Shown one piece after another: positions 37,002 to 46,490 of a stretch of DNA of 64,000 nucleotides. Every line of letters starts with the position of its first letter. Position 1 is the first letter of the stretch. A program made the position numbers and the translations under genes. The stretch is from Streptomyces griseus subsp. griseus (GTDB lineage Bacteria; Actinomycetota; Actinomycetes; Streptomycetales; Streptomycetaceae): the NCBI RefSeq assembly GCF_000720255.1, contig NZ_JOJE01000001.1:310001-374000 (forward strand), read 5' to 3'. The notes under the pieces are model-generated. The model did no database searches. It worked only from the letters and a program-made list of their open reading frames with translations, and had not been told where the DNA came from.

Positions 37002-38480
37002 CTACTTGCCCAGTCGGTTGGCCGTGTGGACCGCGCGCAGGACCGCCGCCGCCTTGTTGCGGCACTCGGTGTCCTCGGCGACCGGGTCGGAGTCGGCGAC
37101 GATGCCGGCGCCGGCCTGCACGTAGGCGGTGCCGTCCCGCAGGAGGGCCGTGCGGATGGCGATGGCGGTGTCGGAGTCGCCCGCGAAGTCGAGGTAGCCG
37201 ACACAGCCGCCGTACAGGCCGCGCCGGGAGGGCTCGAGTTCGTCGATGATCTGCATCGCGCGGGGCTTGGGCGCGCCGGAGAGGGTGCCCGCCGGGAAGC
37301 ACGCGGTCAGCACGTCGAAGGCGGTGCGGCCCCGGGCGACCCTGCCGGTCACCGTCGAGACGATGTGCATGACGTGGGAGTACCGCTCGACGGACATGAA
37401 GTCGACGACCTCGACGGAGCCCGGCTCGCAGACCCGCCCCAGGTCGTTGCGGCCCAGGTCGACGAGCATGAGGTGCTCGGCGCGCTCCTTGGGATCGGCG
37501 AGGAGTTCGTCGGCGAGGGCCTGGTCCTCCTGCGGGGTGGCGCCGCGCCAGCGGGTGCCGGCGATGGGGTGCACCATCGCCTGCCCGTCCTCGACCTTCA
37601 CCAGGGCCTCGGGGGACGAGCCGACGACGTCGAACCCCTCGAAACGGAAGAGGTACATGTACGGCGACGGGTTGGTGGCCCTGAGCACCCGGTAGACGTC
37701 CAGCGCGCTCGCGGTGCAGGGCGTCTCGAAGCGCTGGGAGGGGACGACCTGGAACGCCTCGCCCGCGCGGATCCGCTCCTTGATGTCCTCGACGGCCCGC
37801 CGGAAGTCGGGGCCGCCCCAGAGCGCGGAGTACTCGGGGAGCTCGGAGGGCGGGAGGACGGCCGGGGGCTGGGCGACGGCGCGGGAGAGGTCCGTCTCCA
37901 TGGCGTCGAGGCGGGCGACCGCGTCGGCGTAGGCCTCGTCCACGCCGGTGTCGAGGTCGTTGTGGTTGATCGCGTTGGCGATCAACAGGACCGAGCCCTC
38001 CCAGTGGTCCATGACGGCGAGGTCACTGGTGAGGAGCATGGTCAGCTCGGGCAGCCTGAGGTCGTCGCGCTCACCGGGGCCGATCTTCTCCAGGCGGCGG
38101 ACGATGTCGTAGCCGAGGTAGCCGACCATGCCGCCGGTGAAGGGCGGCATGTCCTCCTGGTGGGGGGTGTGCAGGGCTTCGATGGTGGCGCGCAGGGCGG
38201 CGAGCGGGTCACCGTCGACGGGGACGCCGACCGGCGGGACGCCGAGCCAGTGGGCCTGCCCGTCGCGCGCGGTGAGGGTGGCTGCCGACCGGACGCCCAC
38301 GAAGGAGTACCGGGACCACGAGCGGCCGTTCTCGGCGGACTCCAGCAGGAATGTGCCGGGGCGTTCGGCGGCGAGCTTGCGGTACAGCGCGACCGGGGTG
38401 TCGCCGTCGGCGAGGAGCTTGCGGGTGACCGGGATGACCCGTCGGTCGGTGGCCAGCTTGCGGAACGTCTCGAGGTCCAT
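37002..38480 (-). CDS. trpE: Anthranilate synthase component I
   Basis: A 492-residue enzyme making anthranilate from chorismate and ammonia, with TrpG as amidotransferase partner (not in this window). The feedback-binding motif [16 protein letters not shown] is intact, so tryptophan inhibition is expected. The active-site region reads [21 protein letters not shown] and [16 protein letters not shown]. The ATG lies 11 bp after the hisI stop, so it is probably read from the hisI promoter; no separate attenuator was seen. Confidence 0.96.
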   Translation of the reverse strand: MDLETFRKLATDRRVIPVTRKLLADGDTPVALYRKLAAERPGTFLLESAENGRSWSRYSFVGVRSAATLTARDGQAHWLGVPPVGVPVDGDPLAALRATIEALHTPHQEDMPPFTGGMVGYLGYDIVRRLEKIGPGERDDLRLPELTMLLTSDLAVMDHWEGSVLLIANAINHNDLDTGVDEAYADAVARLDAMETDLSRAVAQPPAVLPPSELPEYSALWGGPDFRRAVEDIKERIRAGEAFQVVPSQRFETPCTASALDVYRVLRATNPSPYMYLFRFEGFDVVGSSPEALVKVEDGQAMVHPIAGTRWRGATPQEDQALADELLADPKERAEHLMLVDLGRNDLGRVCEPGSVEVVDFMSVERYSHVMHIVSTVTGRVARGRTAFDVLTACFPAGTLSGAPKPRAMQIIDELEPSRRGLYGGCVGYLDFAGDSDTAIAIRTALLRDGTAYVQAGAGIVADSDPVAEDTECRNKAAAVLRAVHTANRLGK

Positions 38481-38491
38481 GGCGGCTGACC

Positions 38492-38944
38492 TTACTGATC
38501 CGAGCCGGCGGCGTTGGAATCAGCGCCGTCCTTGAGCAATACGTCCTCGTCGAAGCAGGTCCGCGCGCCGGTGTGGCAGGCGGCACCGACCTGGTCGACC
38601 TTGACCAGGACGGTGTCCGCGTCGCAGTCGAGGGCGACGGACTTGACCCACTGGAAGTGCCCGGAGGTGTCGCCCTTGACCCAGTACTCCCGGCGGCTGC
38701 GCGACCAGTAGGTGCAGCGGCCGGTGGTGAGGGTGCGGTGCAGCGCCTCGTCGTCCATCCAGCCGAGCATCAGCACCTCACCGGTGTCGTACTGCTGGGC
38801 GATGGCGGGGAGGAGCCCGTCGGCGCTGCGCTTGAGGCGCACGGCGATCTCCGGGTCGAGGCGACTGGATTCAGCACTGTGGCGGGCAGCGCCTCGATGA
38901 GGGGCGGTGGCCGGGTGACGGGTGGGCGGGGGCGTGCTGGTCAT
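38492..38944 (-). CDS. hisI: Phosphoribosyl-AMP cyclohydrolase
   Basis: A 150-residue zinc enzyme for the third step of histidine synthesis. The zinc and magnesium ligands are in [11 protein letters not shown] and [12 protein letters not shown]. An N-terminal Pro/Ala-rich tail of about 30 residues precedes the domain. It is monofunctional, with no HisE fusion. The start is ATG 38944; ATG 38953 would add three residues. It stands apart from the other his genes, directly before trpE, and is divergent from the gene at 39029. Confidence 0.93.
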   Translation of the reverse strand: MTSTPPPTRHPATAPHRGAARHSAESSRLDPEIAVRLKRSADGLLPAIAQQYDTGEVLMLGWMDDEALHRTLTTGRCTYWSRSRREYWVKGDTSGHFQWVKSVALDCDADTVLVKVDQVGAACHTGARTCFDEDVLLKDGADSNAAGSDQ

Positions 38945-39028
38945 GGGTGCCATTGTGCCGCGCGCCACTGACAGGTACGGCGTGGTGTCCACTGAGTGGA
39001 TGGTCGGACAGGGTCGTAGGCTGGCCGC

Positions 39029-39664
39029 ATGTCGACCTTCGCCAAGCGTGAACGGCTCCTTCTCGCCGACCTCTTGGAGACCGCCGGTCCCGATGCCCCC
39101 ACCCTCTGCGAGGGCTGGCGGACCCGCGAGCTCGCCGCGCACGTGGTGGTGCGCGAGCGCCGCCCCGACGCGGCCGGCGGGATACTGATCAAGCAGCTCG
39201 CCTCCCGGCTGGACAAGGTGATGGAGGAGTTCGCGGCCAAGCCGTACGAGGAGCTGATCCAGCTGATCCGTACCGGCCCGCCGCGTTTCTCGCCCTTCTC
39301 CCTGAAGCAGGTGGACGAGGCGTCGAACATCGTCGAGTTCTACGTCCATACGGAGGACGTGCGCCGCGCCCAGCCGGACTGGACGTCGCGTGAGCTGGAC
39401 CCGGTCTTCCAGGACTCCTTGTGGTCGCGCCTGGAGCGCACCGCCCGTCTGATGGGCCGTGGCTCTCCGACGGGCCTGGTGCTGCGCCGCCCGGACGGCC
39501 GTACGGCGGTCGCCCACCGCGGCACGCCGGTCGTGACGGTGACGGGTGAGCCGTCGGAGCTGGTGCTGTTCCTGTACGGCCGGCAGAACGCCGCGAAGGT
39601 GGGTCTGGACGGCGACGAGGACGCCATCGCCGCGGTGCACGAGGCGAAGCAGCTCGGGATCTGA
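39029..39664 (+). CDS. TIGR03085 family metal-binding protein (DinB/MDMPI-like)
   Basis: A 211-residue protein of the mycothiol-dependent maleylpyruvate isomerase/DinB-like superfamily. The N-terminal four-helix part contains the His residues that usually bind metal, in [17 protein letters not shown] and in [16 protein letters not shown]. Its exact reaction is unknown. TAGGCT at 39017-39022, only 6 bp before the ATG, looks like a -10 box, so the message is probably leaderless. The VOC gene follows 29 bp downstream. Confidence 0.82.
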   Translation: MSTFAKRERLLLADLLETAGPDAPTLCEGWRTRELAAHVVVRERRPDAAGGILIKQLASRLDKVMEEFAAKPYEELIQLIRTGPPRFSPFSLKQVDEASNIVEFYVHTEDVRRAQPDWTSRELDPVFQDSLWSRLERTARLMGRGSPTGLVLRRPDGRTAVAHRGTPVVTVTGEPSELVLFLYGRQNAAKVGLDGDEDAIAAVHEAKQLGI

Positions 39665-39693
39665 CGAATCCGAAGCGATCTGAGAGGCGCCAC

Positions 39694-40092
39694 ATGATCA
39701 AGGTCGCGATGACCAGTGTGTACGTCGACGACGTCACGAAGGCCCACGCCTTCTACACGGACGTCCTGGGCTTCGAGACCCGCACCCACATGGACCTCGG
39801 CGGCGGCACACTGTTCGTCACCGTCGGCGCGGCCGAGGGGGCCCAGCAGGACCTCCAACTGCTGCTGGAGCCCGGCCAGGGCCCCATCGCGGAGCCGTAC
39901 CGCAGGGCGGTGCGCGAGGCGGGGCTGCCCTGCATCGTCTTCTCCGTGGACGACCTGGACGCGGAGTACGAGCGGCTGCGCGGCCTGGGGGTCCACTTCA
40001 CGCAGGCCCCACAGGAGCAGGGGCCGGTCGTCACGGCCGTACTGGACGACACGGTGGGCAATCTGGTGCAGCTGGCGCAGCCGAAGGGGTAG
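39694..40092 (+). CDS. Glyoxalase/VOC family protein
   Basis: A 132-residue vicinal oxygen chelate domain with the two beta-alpha-beta-beta-beta halves. The first half reads [20 protein letters not shown], the second ends in [18 protein letters not shown]. No full set of metal ligands is obvious, so it may bind a small molecule instead of acting as a glyoxalase. It follows the TIGR03085 gene and meets the MFS gene convergently, 7 bp away. Confidence 0.85.
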   Translation: MIKVAMTSVYVDDVTKAHAFYTDVLGFETRTHMDLGGGTLFVTVGAAEGAQQDLQLLLEPGQGPIAEPYRRAVREAGLPCIVFSVDDLDAEYERLRGLGVHFTQAPQEQGPVVTAVLDDTVGNLVQLAQPKG

Positions 40093-40099
40093 GGAGCTT

Positions 40100-41356
40100 T
40101 CAGCTGGGCAGTTCCGCGCGGCGCAGTGGGCCGGAGGTCAGGGCCACGACGCCGCTCAGGGCGCAGACCGCGGCGCAGGCCGTGTAGACCGGGCCGGTGC
40201 CCCAGAGGGCGACCGCCCAGCCGACCAGCGGGAAGGTGAGCGGGGCGACGCCGAAGCCGACCAGTGTGGAGACCGAGGTGACGCGGCCGACGTAGGCGGT
40301 GCCCGCCCTGCCCTGGACCAGGGCTCCGGCCAGGGCGCCGGACAGCCCCGCGAGGAGTCCGATGAGCAGGGCCACGCAGATGGCGGCGGCGACGGAGGGC
40401 ACCCGCGCGAGGGCGCCGATCGCCACGGCACCGGCGAGGGCCATCACCCCCATCACGCGTCCGGCGCGGGCCAGTCGCCCGCGCCAGGCGAGCACAAAGG
40501 ACGCGGCCCCTGCGCCGACCCCGAACCCGGCGAGCACCCAGCCCATGCCGGACGAGCCCCAGCCGCGCTCCTGGGCGAGCAGCGTCAGTCCGAGGTTCAT
40601 CGGCCCGACGAATCCCAGATCCCCGAGCGCGATGGCGAGAATGAGCGGCAGCAGCACCCGGTCCCGCCGAATGTGCCGCAGCCCGCCCCGCAACTCGTCG
40701 AGAACGGCGCCCCGCGCCTTCTGACCGCCGGACGCCCGTGCCGCTCTGCCGTCCCCGGCCCTGACGGTCAGCAGTACCGGCAGGGACACACCGATCAGGA
40801 GGGCGGCGAGGCCGAAGGCCGCCACCGTGCCGCCGAGGGTGACGGCGAGGCCGCCCAGAGGGGCGCCCAGGACGTTGGCGAGCCGGACGGCGAGCCCGCG
40901 CATGCCCTGGACACGGGCGAGCTGTCCGCGGCCGGTGATCCGGGCGGGCAGGGCACCGGCGGCGGGCAGGAAGACCGCGTCGACGACGCCGAAGAGCACG
41001 GCCACCGCGCCCAGCGCCCACAGGCCGGGGCTGGTGACGAGCAGGAGTAACGCCGCGGTGAGCACGAGGGCGCAGCGCACACCGGTGCTGCCGACGACGA
41101 CCCGGCGCGGCCCGTAGCGGTCGGCGACCACTCCCCCGCCGAGCATGAGCAGGGCACGCGGCACGGCGCTCGCCGCGGTCACCAGGCCGGCCTGCGCGGG
41201 GGTGCCGGCCTGGACGGCGGCCCAGGACAGGGCGAGGTAGTAGACGTTGTCGCCGATCGCCGACGAGGTGTATCCGCCGAGCCAGCGCAGGACGTTGGGG
41301 TCCCGGTGGGCGGGGGTCTCGGCGACGGGGGGCGAGGGCAGCAGGGTCGACGGCAT
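40100..41356 (-). CDS. MFS transporter, probable drug exporter
   Basis: A 418-residue protein with about 12 membrane helices. The start WLGGYTSSAIGDNVYYLALS and the inter-helix loop VVADRYGPRRVVVG are typical for the MFS group that includes macrolide/enterobactin exporters. ATG 41356 follows GAGAGG; a GTG at 41398 overlapping the regulator stop is an alternative. Codon 103 (41050-41048) is TTA, the bldA-read codon, in the run AALLLLV. It lies directly downstream of its ArsR-like regulator. Confidence 0.87.
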   Translation of the reverse strand: MPSTLLPSPPVAETPAHRDPNVLRWLGGYTSSAIGDNVYYLALSWAAVQAGTPAQAGLVTAASAVPRALLMLGGGVVADRYGPRRVVVGSTGVRCALVLTAALLLLVTSPGLWALGAVAVLFGVVDAVFLPAAGALPARITGRGQLARVQGMRGLAVRLANVLGAPLGGLAVTLGGTVAAFGLAALLIGVSLPVLLTVRAGDGRAARASGGQKARGAVLDELRGGLRHIRRDRVLLPLILAIALGDLGFVGPMNLGLTLLAQERGWGSSGMGWVLAGFGVGAGAASFVLAWRGRLARAGRVMGVMALAGAVAIGALARVPSVAAAICVALLIGLLAGLSGALAGALVQGRAGTAYVGRVTSVSTLVGFGVAPLTFPLVGWAVALWGTGPVYTACAAVCALSGVVALTSGPLRRAELPS

Positions 41357-41390
41357 CGGGAGCCTCTCGGACCGGGAATCGGACAGGGAA

Positions 41391-41981
41391 TCAGACACGG
41401 AACGGGAACGCGTACGTGTGCACCGCGACGTTCTCGCGGCCCTCGGTGTCGCCGGCTGCGTCGGCGGCCCGGCCCTGGTCCTCGTACCTGCGCAGGAGGG
41501 CGAGCATCTCCCGGTTCAGCTCGGTCAGTTCGTCGGCCGTCAGCCGCAGCGAGCTCTCGGAGGACTGCGCGGCCGCGTTCCACTGCTCACCCCAGTGGGT
41601 CCGCTCGTCGAGGAAGCGGCGGTACATGTCGGCGCGCTGCTCGAAGAAGAGCCGGCTGGCGGCGGTGTGCGCGGCGGCCTTCTCCGGTGCGTCGCGGAAG
41701 TCCTCGTCGCGGACGGTCACCCCGTCCGAGGCCGGCTGCCACCAGCGCTCCCGGCCGTCCGCGCTCTGTGCGGGCGCCTCCTCGATGAGCCCGTGCTCGG
41801 CGAGCTTGCGCAGGTGGTAGCTGACCAGCGAGACCGCCTCGTCAACCTGTTCGGCCAGCTGGGAGGCGGTGGCGACACGTGCGATGGTCAGCCCGCGCAT
41901 GAGCTGCATCCGCAGGGGGTGGGCCAGCGCCTTGAGCGTGCCCAGGTCGGTGATGCGGCGGTCCCGCTCCTTCGATGACAT
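41391..41981 (-). CDS. ArsR-like winged-helix transcriptional regulator
   Basis: A 196-residue regulator. The N-terminal winged helix is clear: TLKALAHPLRMQLMRGL, then SQLAEQVDEAVSLVSYHLRK, then AEHGLIEEAP. The C-terminal half is a helical effector or dimer domain (FFEQRADMYRRFLDERTHWG). There is no Cys-based metal site. The ATG follows GGTGGGGG. It is first in a two-gene operon with the MFS exporter and probably represses it through the AT-rich palindrome at 42009-42030. Confidence 0.85.
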   Translation of the reverse strand: MSSKERDRRITDLGTLKALAHPLRMQLMRGLTIARVATASQLAEQVDEAVSLVSYHLRKLAEHGLIEEAPAQSADGRERWWQPASDGVTVRDEDFRDAPEKAAAHTAASRLFFEQRADMYRRFLDERTHWGEQWNAAAQSSESSLRLTADELTELNREMLALLRRYEDQGRAADAAGDTEGRENVAVHTYAFPFRV

Positions 41982-42008
41982 GCCCCCACCGTAGATAGGA
42001 AAGGAAAA

Positions 42009-42030
42009 TTGCACAATATATTTTGCGCAA
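42009..42030. promoter_or_regulatory. Candidate operator of the ArsR-like regulator
   Basis: TTGCACAA (42009-42016) and TTGCGCAA (42023-42030) are two near-palindromes 14 bp apart in a strikingly AT-rich patch 28-50 bp before the regulator start. The flanks AGGAAAG and CTTTC extend the symmetry. Confidence 0.55.
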
Positions 42031-42058
42031 CTTACCTTTCGTATCTGGTCATGCGTGC

Positions 42059-42083
42059 GCCCCGGCCACCAAGTGGCCGGGGC
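42059..42083 (-). terminator. Terminator of the his operon
   Basis: An 11-bp perfect stem GCCCCGGCCAC/GTGGCCGGGGC with a 3-nt loop, 31 bp after the hisF stop. Confidence 0.8.
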
Positions 42084-42113
42084 TCACAAGGACTCACATC
42101 GGACCCGGACGCG

Positions 42114-42869
42114 TCACCGCACGGCGTGGCCCGCCTCGCGCAAGGTCTCCTTCACCTGGGCGATCCTCAGGTCGCCGAAGTGGAAGACCGAGGCCGCGAG
42201 CACCGCGTCCGCGCCCGCGCCGACGGCCGGTGGGAAGTCGGCGAGCTTGCCGGCGCCGCCGGAGGCGATCACCGGGACCGTCACGTGCTTGCGAACGGCG
42301 GCGATCATCTCCAGGTCGTAGCCGTCCTTGGTGCCGTCCGCGTCCATCGAGTTGAGCAGGATCTCCCCCGCCCCCAGCTCGGCGGCCCGGTGGGCCCACT
42401 CGACGGCGTCGATACCGGTACCCCGGCGGCCGCCGTGCGTGGTGACCTCGAAGGACCCGGACTCGGTGCGCCGGGCGTCGACCGACAGCACCAGCACCTG
42501 CCGGCCGAAGCGCTCCGCGATCTCCTTGATCAGCTCCGGACGGGCGATGGCGGCCGTGTTGACGCCCACCTTGTCGGCGCCCGCCCGCAGCAGCTTGTCG
42601 ACGTCCTCGGACGCGCGCACACCGCCGCCGACCGTGAGCGGGATGAATACCTGCTCGGCCGTGCGGCGCACCACGTCGTACGTCGTCTCGCGGTTGCCGG
42701 ACGAGGCGGTGATGTCCAGGAACGTCAGCTCGTCGGCGCCCTCGGCGTCGTACACCTTCGCCATCTCGACGGGGTCGCCCGCGTCGCGCAGGTTCTGGAA
42801 GTTGACGCCCTTGACGACCCGGCCGTTGTCCACGTCCAGGCAGGGGATGACTCGGACCGCCAGGGTCAT
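42114..42869 (-). CDS. hisF: Imidazole glycerol phosphate synthase, cyclase subunit
   Basis: A 251-residue TIM barrel that turns PRFAR plus ammonia into IGP and AICAR. The catalytic Asp residues are in [17 protein letters not shown] and VLSVDARR. It pairs with HisH. It is last in the operon; its ATG overlaps the ridA stop by 4 bp. Confidence 0.97.
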   Translation of the reverse strand: MTLAVRVIPCLDVDNGRVVKGVNFQNLRDAGDPVEMAKVYDAEGADELTFLDITASSGNRETTYDVVRRTAEQVFIPLTVGGGVRASEDVDKLLRAGADKVGVNTAAIARPELIKEIAERFGRQVLVLSVDARRTESGSFEVTTHGGRRGTGIDAVEWAHRAAELGAGEILLNSMDADGTKDGYDLEMIAAVRKHVTVPVIASGGAGKLADFPPAVGAGADAVLAASVFHFGDLRIAQVKETLREAGHAVR

Positions 42870-43267
42870 GCGTTCACGGCTCCTCTGAATGCTTCCACTT
42901 CCACCGACACCAGCACGCGCGGGTCGATGAAGCCGTCCACGACCAGCACGGTCGTGGCCGGCCGCACGGAGTCGAACAGCTCCTTGTGCGCCCGCCCCAC
43001 CTCTTCGACGTCCCGCGAATGCGCCAGGTACACGCGCGTGCGGATCACGGACTCGGCACCGAGCCCGAACTCACCGATCGCCTCGAGCGCGGTGGTGAAG
43101 GCCACCTTGGCCTGCTCGTAGGGGTCGCCCTCCCCATACAGCACGTCGCCCTTGAAGGCCGTCGTGCCCGCCACCACGACACGGTCGCCCGCCGCCACGG
43201 CTCGTGCGAAACCGAAGGACTCCTCCCAGGGACTTCCGCTCTGCACCCGCCGCACGGCATCGCTCAT
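42866..43267 (-). CDS. RidA (YjgF/YER057c/UK114) family protein
   Basis: A 133-residue RidA-fold protein. RidA proteins hydrolyse reactive imines and enamines to ketones. The family C-terminal motif is altered: instead of the usual R-x-x-x-E pattern it reads [15 protein letters not shown], while the substrate-binding Arg in [12 protein letters not shown] is present. It sits inside the his operon between priA and hisF with 4-bp overlaps. Its role there is not known. Confidence 0.83.
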   Translation of the reverse strand: MSDAVRRVQSGSPWEESFGFARAVAAGDRVVVAGTTAFKGDVLYGEGDPYEQAKVAFTTALEAIGEFGLGAESVIRTRVYLAHSRDVEEVGRAHKELFDSVRPATTVLVVDGFIDPRVLVSVEVEAFRGAVNA

Positions 43268-43989
43268 GAGGACACAACCTCCAAGGCCTCTTCAAGGGTG
43301 AACGCCTTCGCGTACAGCGCCTTCCCGACGATGGCGCCCTCGACACCGACTGGTACCAGTTCGGCGATGGCCCGCAGGTCGTCGAGCGACGACACGCCAC
43401 CCGAGGCCACGACCGGGCGATCGGTCGCGGCGCAGACGTTCCTCAGCAGCTCCAGGTTGGGGCCCTGGAGCGTGCCGTCCTTGGCGATGTCCGTCACCAC
43501 GTAGCGGGCGCAGCCCTCCTTGTCGAGACGGGTCAGCGTCTCGTAGAGGTCGCCGCCGTCGCGGGTCCAGCCGCGGCCGCGCAGGGTGGTGTCGCGGACG
43601 TCGAGACCGACGGCGATCTTGTCGCCGTGCTCGGCGATGACCTTGGCGACCCACTCGGGGGTCTCCAGGGCGGCCGTGCCGAGGTTCACGCGCTTGCAGC
43701 CGGTGGCCAGGGCCGCGGCGAGGGTGGCGTCGTCGCGGATGCCGCCGGACAGCTCCACCTTGATGTCCATCGCCTGGGTGACCTCGGCGATCAGGGCCCG
43801 GTTGTCACCGGTGCCGAACGCGGCGTCCAGGTCCACCAGGTGCAGCCACTCGGCGCCCGCCCGCTGCCAGGCGAGGGCGGCCTCCAGCGGGGAGCCGTAG
43901 GACGTCTCGGTCCCGGACTCGCCGTGCACGAGGCGGACGGCCTGGCCGTCGCGTACGTCGACGGCGGGGAGGAGTTCGAGCTTGCTCAC
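43264..43989 (-). CDS. priA: Dual-function isomerase HisA/TrpF (PriA)
   Basis: A 241-residue TIM barrel. In streptomycetes and mycobacteria PriA isomerises both ProFAR (histidine) and PRA (tryptophan). The sequence shows the PriA pattern: [20 protein letters not shown] with the first catalytic Asp, [33 protein letters not shown], and [14 protein letters not shown] with the second Asp. No separate trpF exists in the window, which fits dual function. The GTG start overlaps the hisH stop and the stop overlaps ridA. Confidence 0.95.
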   Translation of the reverse strand: MSKLELLPAVDVRDGQAVRLVHGESGTETSYGSPLEAALAWQRAGAEWLHLVDLDAAFGTGDNRALIAEVTQAMDIKVELSGGIRDDATLAAALATGCKRVNLGTAALETPEWVAKVIAEHGDKIAVGLDVRDTTLRGRGWTRDGGDLYETLTRLDKEGCARYVVTDIAKDGTLQGPNLELLRNVCAATDRPVVASGGVSSLDDLRAIAELVPVGVEGAIVGKALYAKAFTLEEALEVVSS

Positions 43990-44624
43990 AGTGTTCCGAT
44001 CCAGTTGGTGAGGAGCTGGGCTCCGGCGTCGCCGGACTTCTCGGGGTGGAACTGCGTGGCCCACAGGGCGCCGTTCTCCACGGCGGCCACGAAGGGCTTG
44101 CCGTGGGTGGACCAGGTGACCTTGGGGGCGGCCATCGCCGCGTTGTGGGTCTCCAGGTTCCAGTCGTGGACCGCGTAGGAGTGCACGAAGTAGAAGCGCG
44201 CGTCCGCGTCCAGGCCGGCGAACAGCTGGGAGTCGGCGGGTGCCTCGACCGTGTTCCAGCCCATGTGGGGCACGACGTCGGCCTGGAGCGGCTCGACCGC
44301 GCCGGGCCACTCGTCGAGGCCCTCGGTCTCGACACCGTGCTCGATGCCGCGAGCGAACAGGATCTGCATGCCGACGCAGATGCCCATCACCGGGCGGCCG
44401 CCGGACAGCCTGCGGTCGATGATCCAGTCGCCACGGGCGTCGAGCAGTCCCCGCATGCAGGAGGCGAAGGCGCCGACGCCGGGCACCAGCAGCCCGTCGG
44501 CGTTCATGGCCTTGTCGTAGTCACGCGTGATCTCGACGTCGGCTCCCGCGCGCGCGAGGGCACGCTCGGCGGAGCGGACGTTGCCGAAGCCGTAGTCGAA
44601 GACGACGACGTTCTTGGCGCTCAA
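43986..44624 (-). CDS. hisH: Imidazole glycerol phosphate synthase, glutaminase subunit
   Basis: A class I glutamine amidotransferase of about 212 residues that supplies ammonia to HisF. The nucleophile is in [10 protein letters not shown] and the His/Glu pair in QFHPEKS. The start is probably TTG 44624: it overlaps the preceding stop as TTGA, and GGAGG lies 7 bp upstream. A GTG at 44630 would sit nearly on the ribosome site. Confidence 0.93.
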   Translation of the reverse strand: MSAKNVVVFDYGFGNVRSAERALARAGADVEITRDYDKAMNADGLLVPGVGAFASCMRGLLDARGDWIIDRRLSGGRPVMGICVGMQILFARGIEHGVETEGLDEWPGAVEPLQADVVPHMGWNTVEAPADSQLFAGLDADARFYFVHSYAVHDWNLETHNAAMAAPKVTWSTHGKPFVAAVENGALWATQFHPEKSGDAGAQLLTNWIGTL

Positions 44625-44785
44625 TTCCACACCTCCAGCCTCAGGACACCCGCGACGAGACACATCGCGGCGCCGATCGAGAGCAGCACGATGAGGCTCT
44701 TGGGCATCTGCTGCTTGACGAAGGAGTAGATGCCGCCGGCCAGGAAGAGGCCGACGACGATCAGAAGGGTCGACAGCCCGTTCAC
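44621..44785 (-). CDS. Small membrane protein embedded in the his operon
   Basis: A 54-residue protein with two hydrophobic helices ([19 protein letters not shown] and [19 protein letters not shown]) joined by KQQMPK. GTG 44785 overlaps the hisB stop, and its own stop overlaps the hisH start, so it is clearly translated with the his genes. It resembles no enzyme; it is a conserved streptomycete hypothetical. It is easily missed because of its size. Confidence 0.78.
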   Translation of the reverse strand: MNGLSTLLIVVGLFLAGGIYSFVKQQMPKSLIVLLSIGAAMCLVAGVLRLEVWN

Positions 44786-45384
44786 AGCGCGCCCTTCGTG
44801 GAGGGGAGGATGCCGGCCGCGCGCGGGTCGCGCTCGGAGGCGTAGCGCAGGGCCCGCGCCAGGGCCTTGAACTGGCACTCCACGATGTGGTGCGCGTTGC
44901 GTCCGTAGGGCACGTGCACGTGCAGGGCGATCTGGGCCTGGGCGACGAAGGACTCCAGGATGTGCCGGGTCATCGTGGTGTCGTACTCGCCGATCATCGG
45001 CGCCATCTTCTCGGGCTCGGTGTGCACGAGGTAGGGGCGGCCGGAGAGGTCGACGGTGACCTGGGCGAGGGACTCGTCCAGCGGGACCGTGCAGTTGCCG
45101 AAGCGGTAGATCCCCACCTTGTCGCCGAGGGCCTGCTTGAAGGCGGCGCCGAGCGCGAGGGCGGTGTCCTCGATGGTGTGGTGCGAGTCGATGTGCAGAT
45201 CGCCCTCGGTCTTCACGGTCAGGTCGAACAGACCGTGCCGGCCGAGCTGGTCGAGCATGTGGTCGTAGAAACCGACCCCCGTCGACACGTCGACCTTGCC
45301 GGACCCGTCGAGGTCGATCTCGACGAGGACGGACGTCTCCTTGGTGACTCGCTCGACTCTTCCAATGCGACCATCGCGAGTCAT
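44782..45384 (-). CDS. hisB: Imidazoleglycerol-phosphate dehydratase
   Basis: A 200-residue, single-function IGPD that dehydrates IGP to imidazole acetol phosphate. The two manganese-binding repeats show [14 protein letters not shown] and [14 protein letters not shown]. No phosphatase domain is fused. The ATG overlaps the hisC stop by 4 bp. Confidence 0.97.
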   Translation of the reverse strand: MTRDGRIGRVERVTKETSVLVEIDLDGSGKVDVSTGVGFYDHMLDQLGRHGLFDLTVKTEGDLHIDSHHTIEDTALALGAAFKQALGDKVGIYRFGNCTVPLDESLAQVTVDLSGRPYLVHTEPEKMAPMIGEYDTTMTRHILESFVAQAQIALHVHVPYGRNAHHIVECQFKALARALRYASERDPRAAGILPSTKGAL

Positions 45385-46490
45385 GTGCTCTGCTCCTTCT
45401 TGAGTTCACGTACCGCGTCGAGAAACGCGTCGTTCTCCTCCGGGGTTCCGGCGCTGACCCGCAGCCACCCCGGGATGCCGTTGTCCCGGACCAGGACGCC
45501 CTGGTCGAGGATCTTCTGCCAGGCCGTGTGGGAATCCTCGAAGAGGCCGAACTGCACGAAGTTCGCGTCCGACTCCACGACCTCGTAACCGGTCGCCCGC
45601 AGCTCGCTCACCAGCCGGTCCCGCTCGGCCTTCAGCTGCTCGACGTACTTGAGCAACGTGTCGGTGTGCTCCAGCGCGGCCAGCGCGGTCGCCTGGGTGA
45701 CGGCCGACAGGTGGTAGGGCAGCCGTACGAGCTGGACGGCGTCCACGACCGCCGGGTGCGCGGCGAGATAGCCGAGGCGCAGGCCCGCCGCCCCGAACGC
45801 CTTCGACATCGTCCGTGAGACGACGAGGTGGGGGCGCCCCTCGATGAGCGGCAGCAGCGAGTCGCCGTGGCTGAACTCGACGTACGCCTCGTCGACCACG
45901 ACCATCGAGGGCTTCGCCGCCTGCGCGGCCTCGTACAGCGCGAGGACCGTCTCGGGCGGGACCGCGTTGCCCGTGGGGTTGTTGGGGGTCGTGACGAAGA
46001 CGACGTCGGGCTTGTTCTCGGCGATCGCCCGTTCGGCGGCCGCGAGGTCGATCGTGAAGTCCGCGTTGCGCGGACCGGAGATCCAGCCCGTGCCGGTGCC
46101 GCGCGCGATGAGTCCGTGCATCGAGTACGACGGCTCGAAGCCGATCGCGGTACGGCCCGGCCCGCCGAAGGTCTGCAGCAGTTGCTGGATGACCTCGTTG
46201 GAGCCGTTGGCGGCCCACACGTTGGCCGGCCCGACCTCGTACCCGGTGCTGTCGGTGAGGTACCGGGCGAGCTGGGTGCGCAGCTCGACGGCGTCGCGGT
46301 CCGGGTACCGGTTGAGGTCGCGGGCCGCCTCACGCACCCGCTCGGCGATCCGCTCGACCAGCGGCTCGGGCAGCGGGTAGGGGTTCTCGTTGGTGTTCAG
46401 CCGTACGGGGACGTCCAACTGGGGCGCGCCATAAGGGGACTTGCCGCGCAGCTCGTCCCGTACGGGGAGATCGTCGATTCCGAGGTTCAC
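45381..46490 (-). CDS. hisC: Histidinol-phosphate aminotransferase
   Basis: A 369-residue class II PLP aminotransferase. The PLP Lys is in [38 protein letters not shown] and VDEAYVEF bind substrate and cofactor. The GTG start overlaps the hisD stop (GTGA). Confidence 0.97.
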   Translation of the reverse strand: MNLGIDDLPVRDELRGKSPYGAPQLDVPVRLNTNENPYPLPEPLVERIAERVREAARDLNRYPDRDAVELRTQLARYLTDSTGYEVGPANVWAANGSNEVIQQLLQTFGGPGRTAIGFEPSYSMHGLIARGTGTGWISGPRNADFTIDLAAAERAIAENKPDVVFVTTPNNPTGNAVPPETVLALYEAAQAAKPSMVVVDEAYVEFSHGDSLLPLIEGRPHLVVSRTMSKAFGAAGLRLGYLAAHPAVVDAVQLVRLPYHLSAVTQATALAALEHTDTLLKYVEQLKAERDRLVSELRATGYEVVESDANFVQFGLFEDSHTAWQKILDQGVLVRDNGIPGWLRVSAGTPEENDAFLDAVRELKKEQST

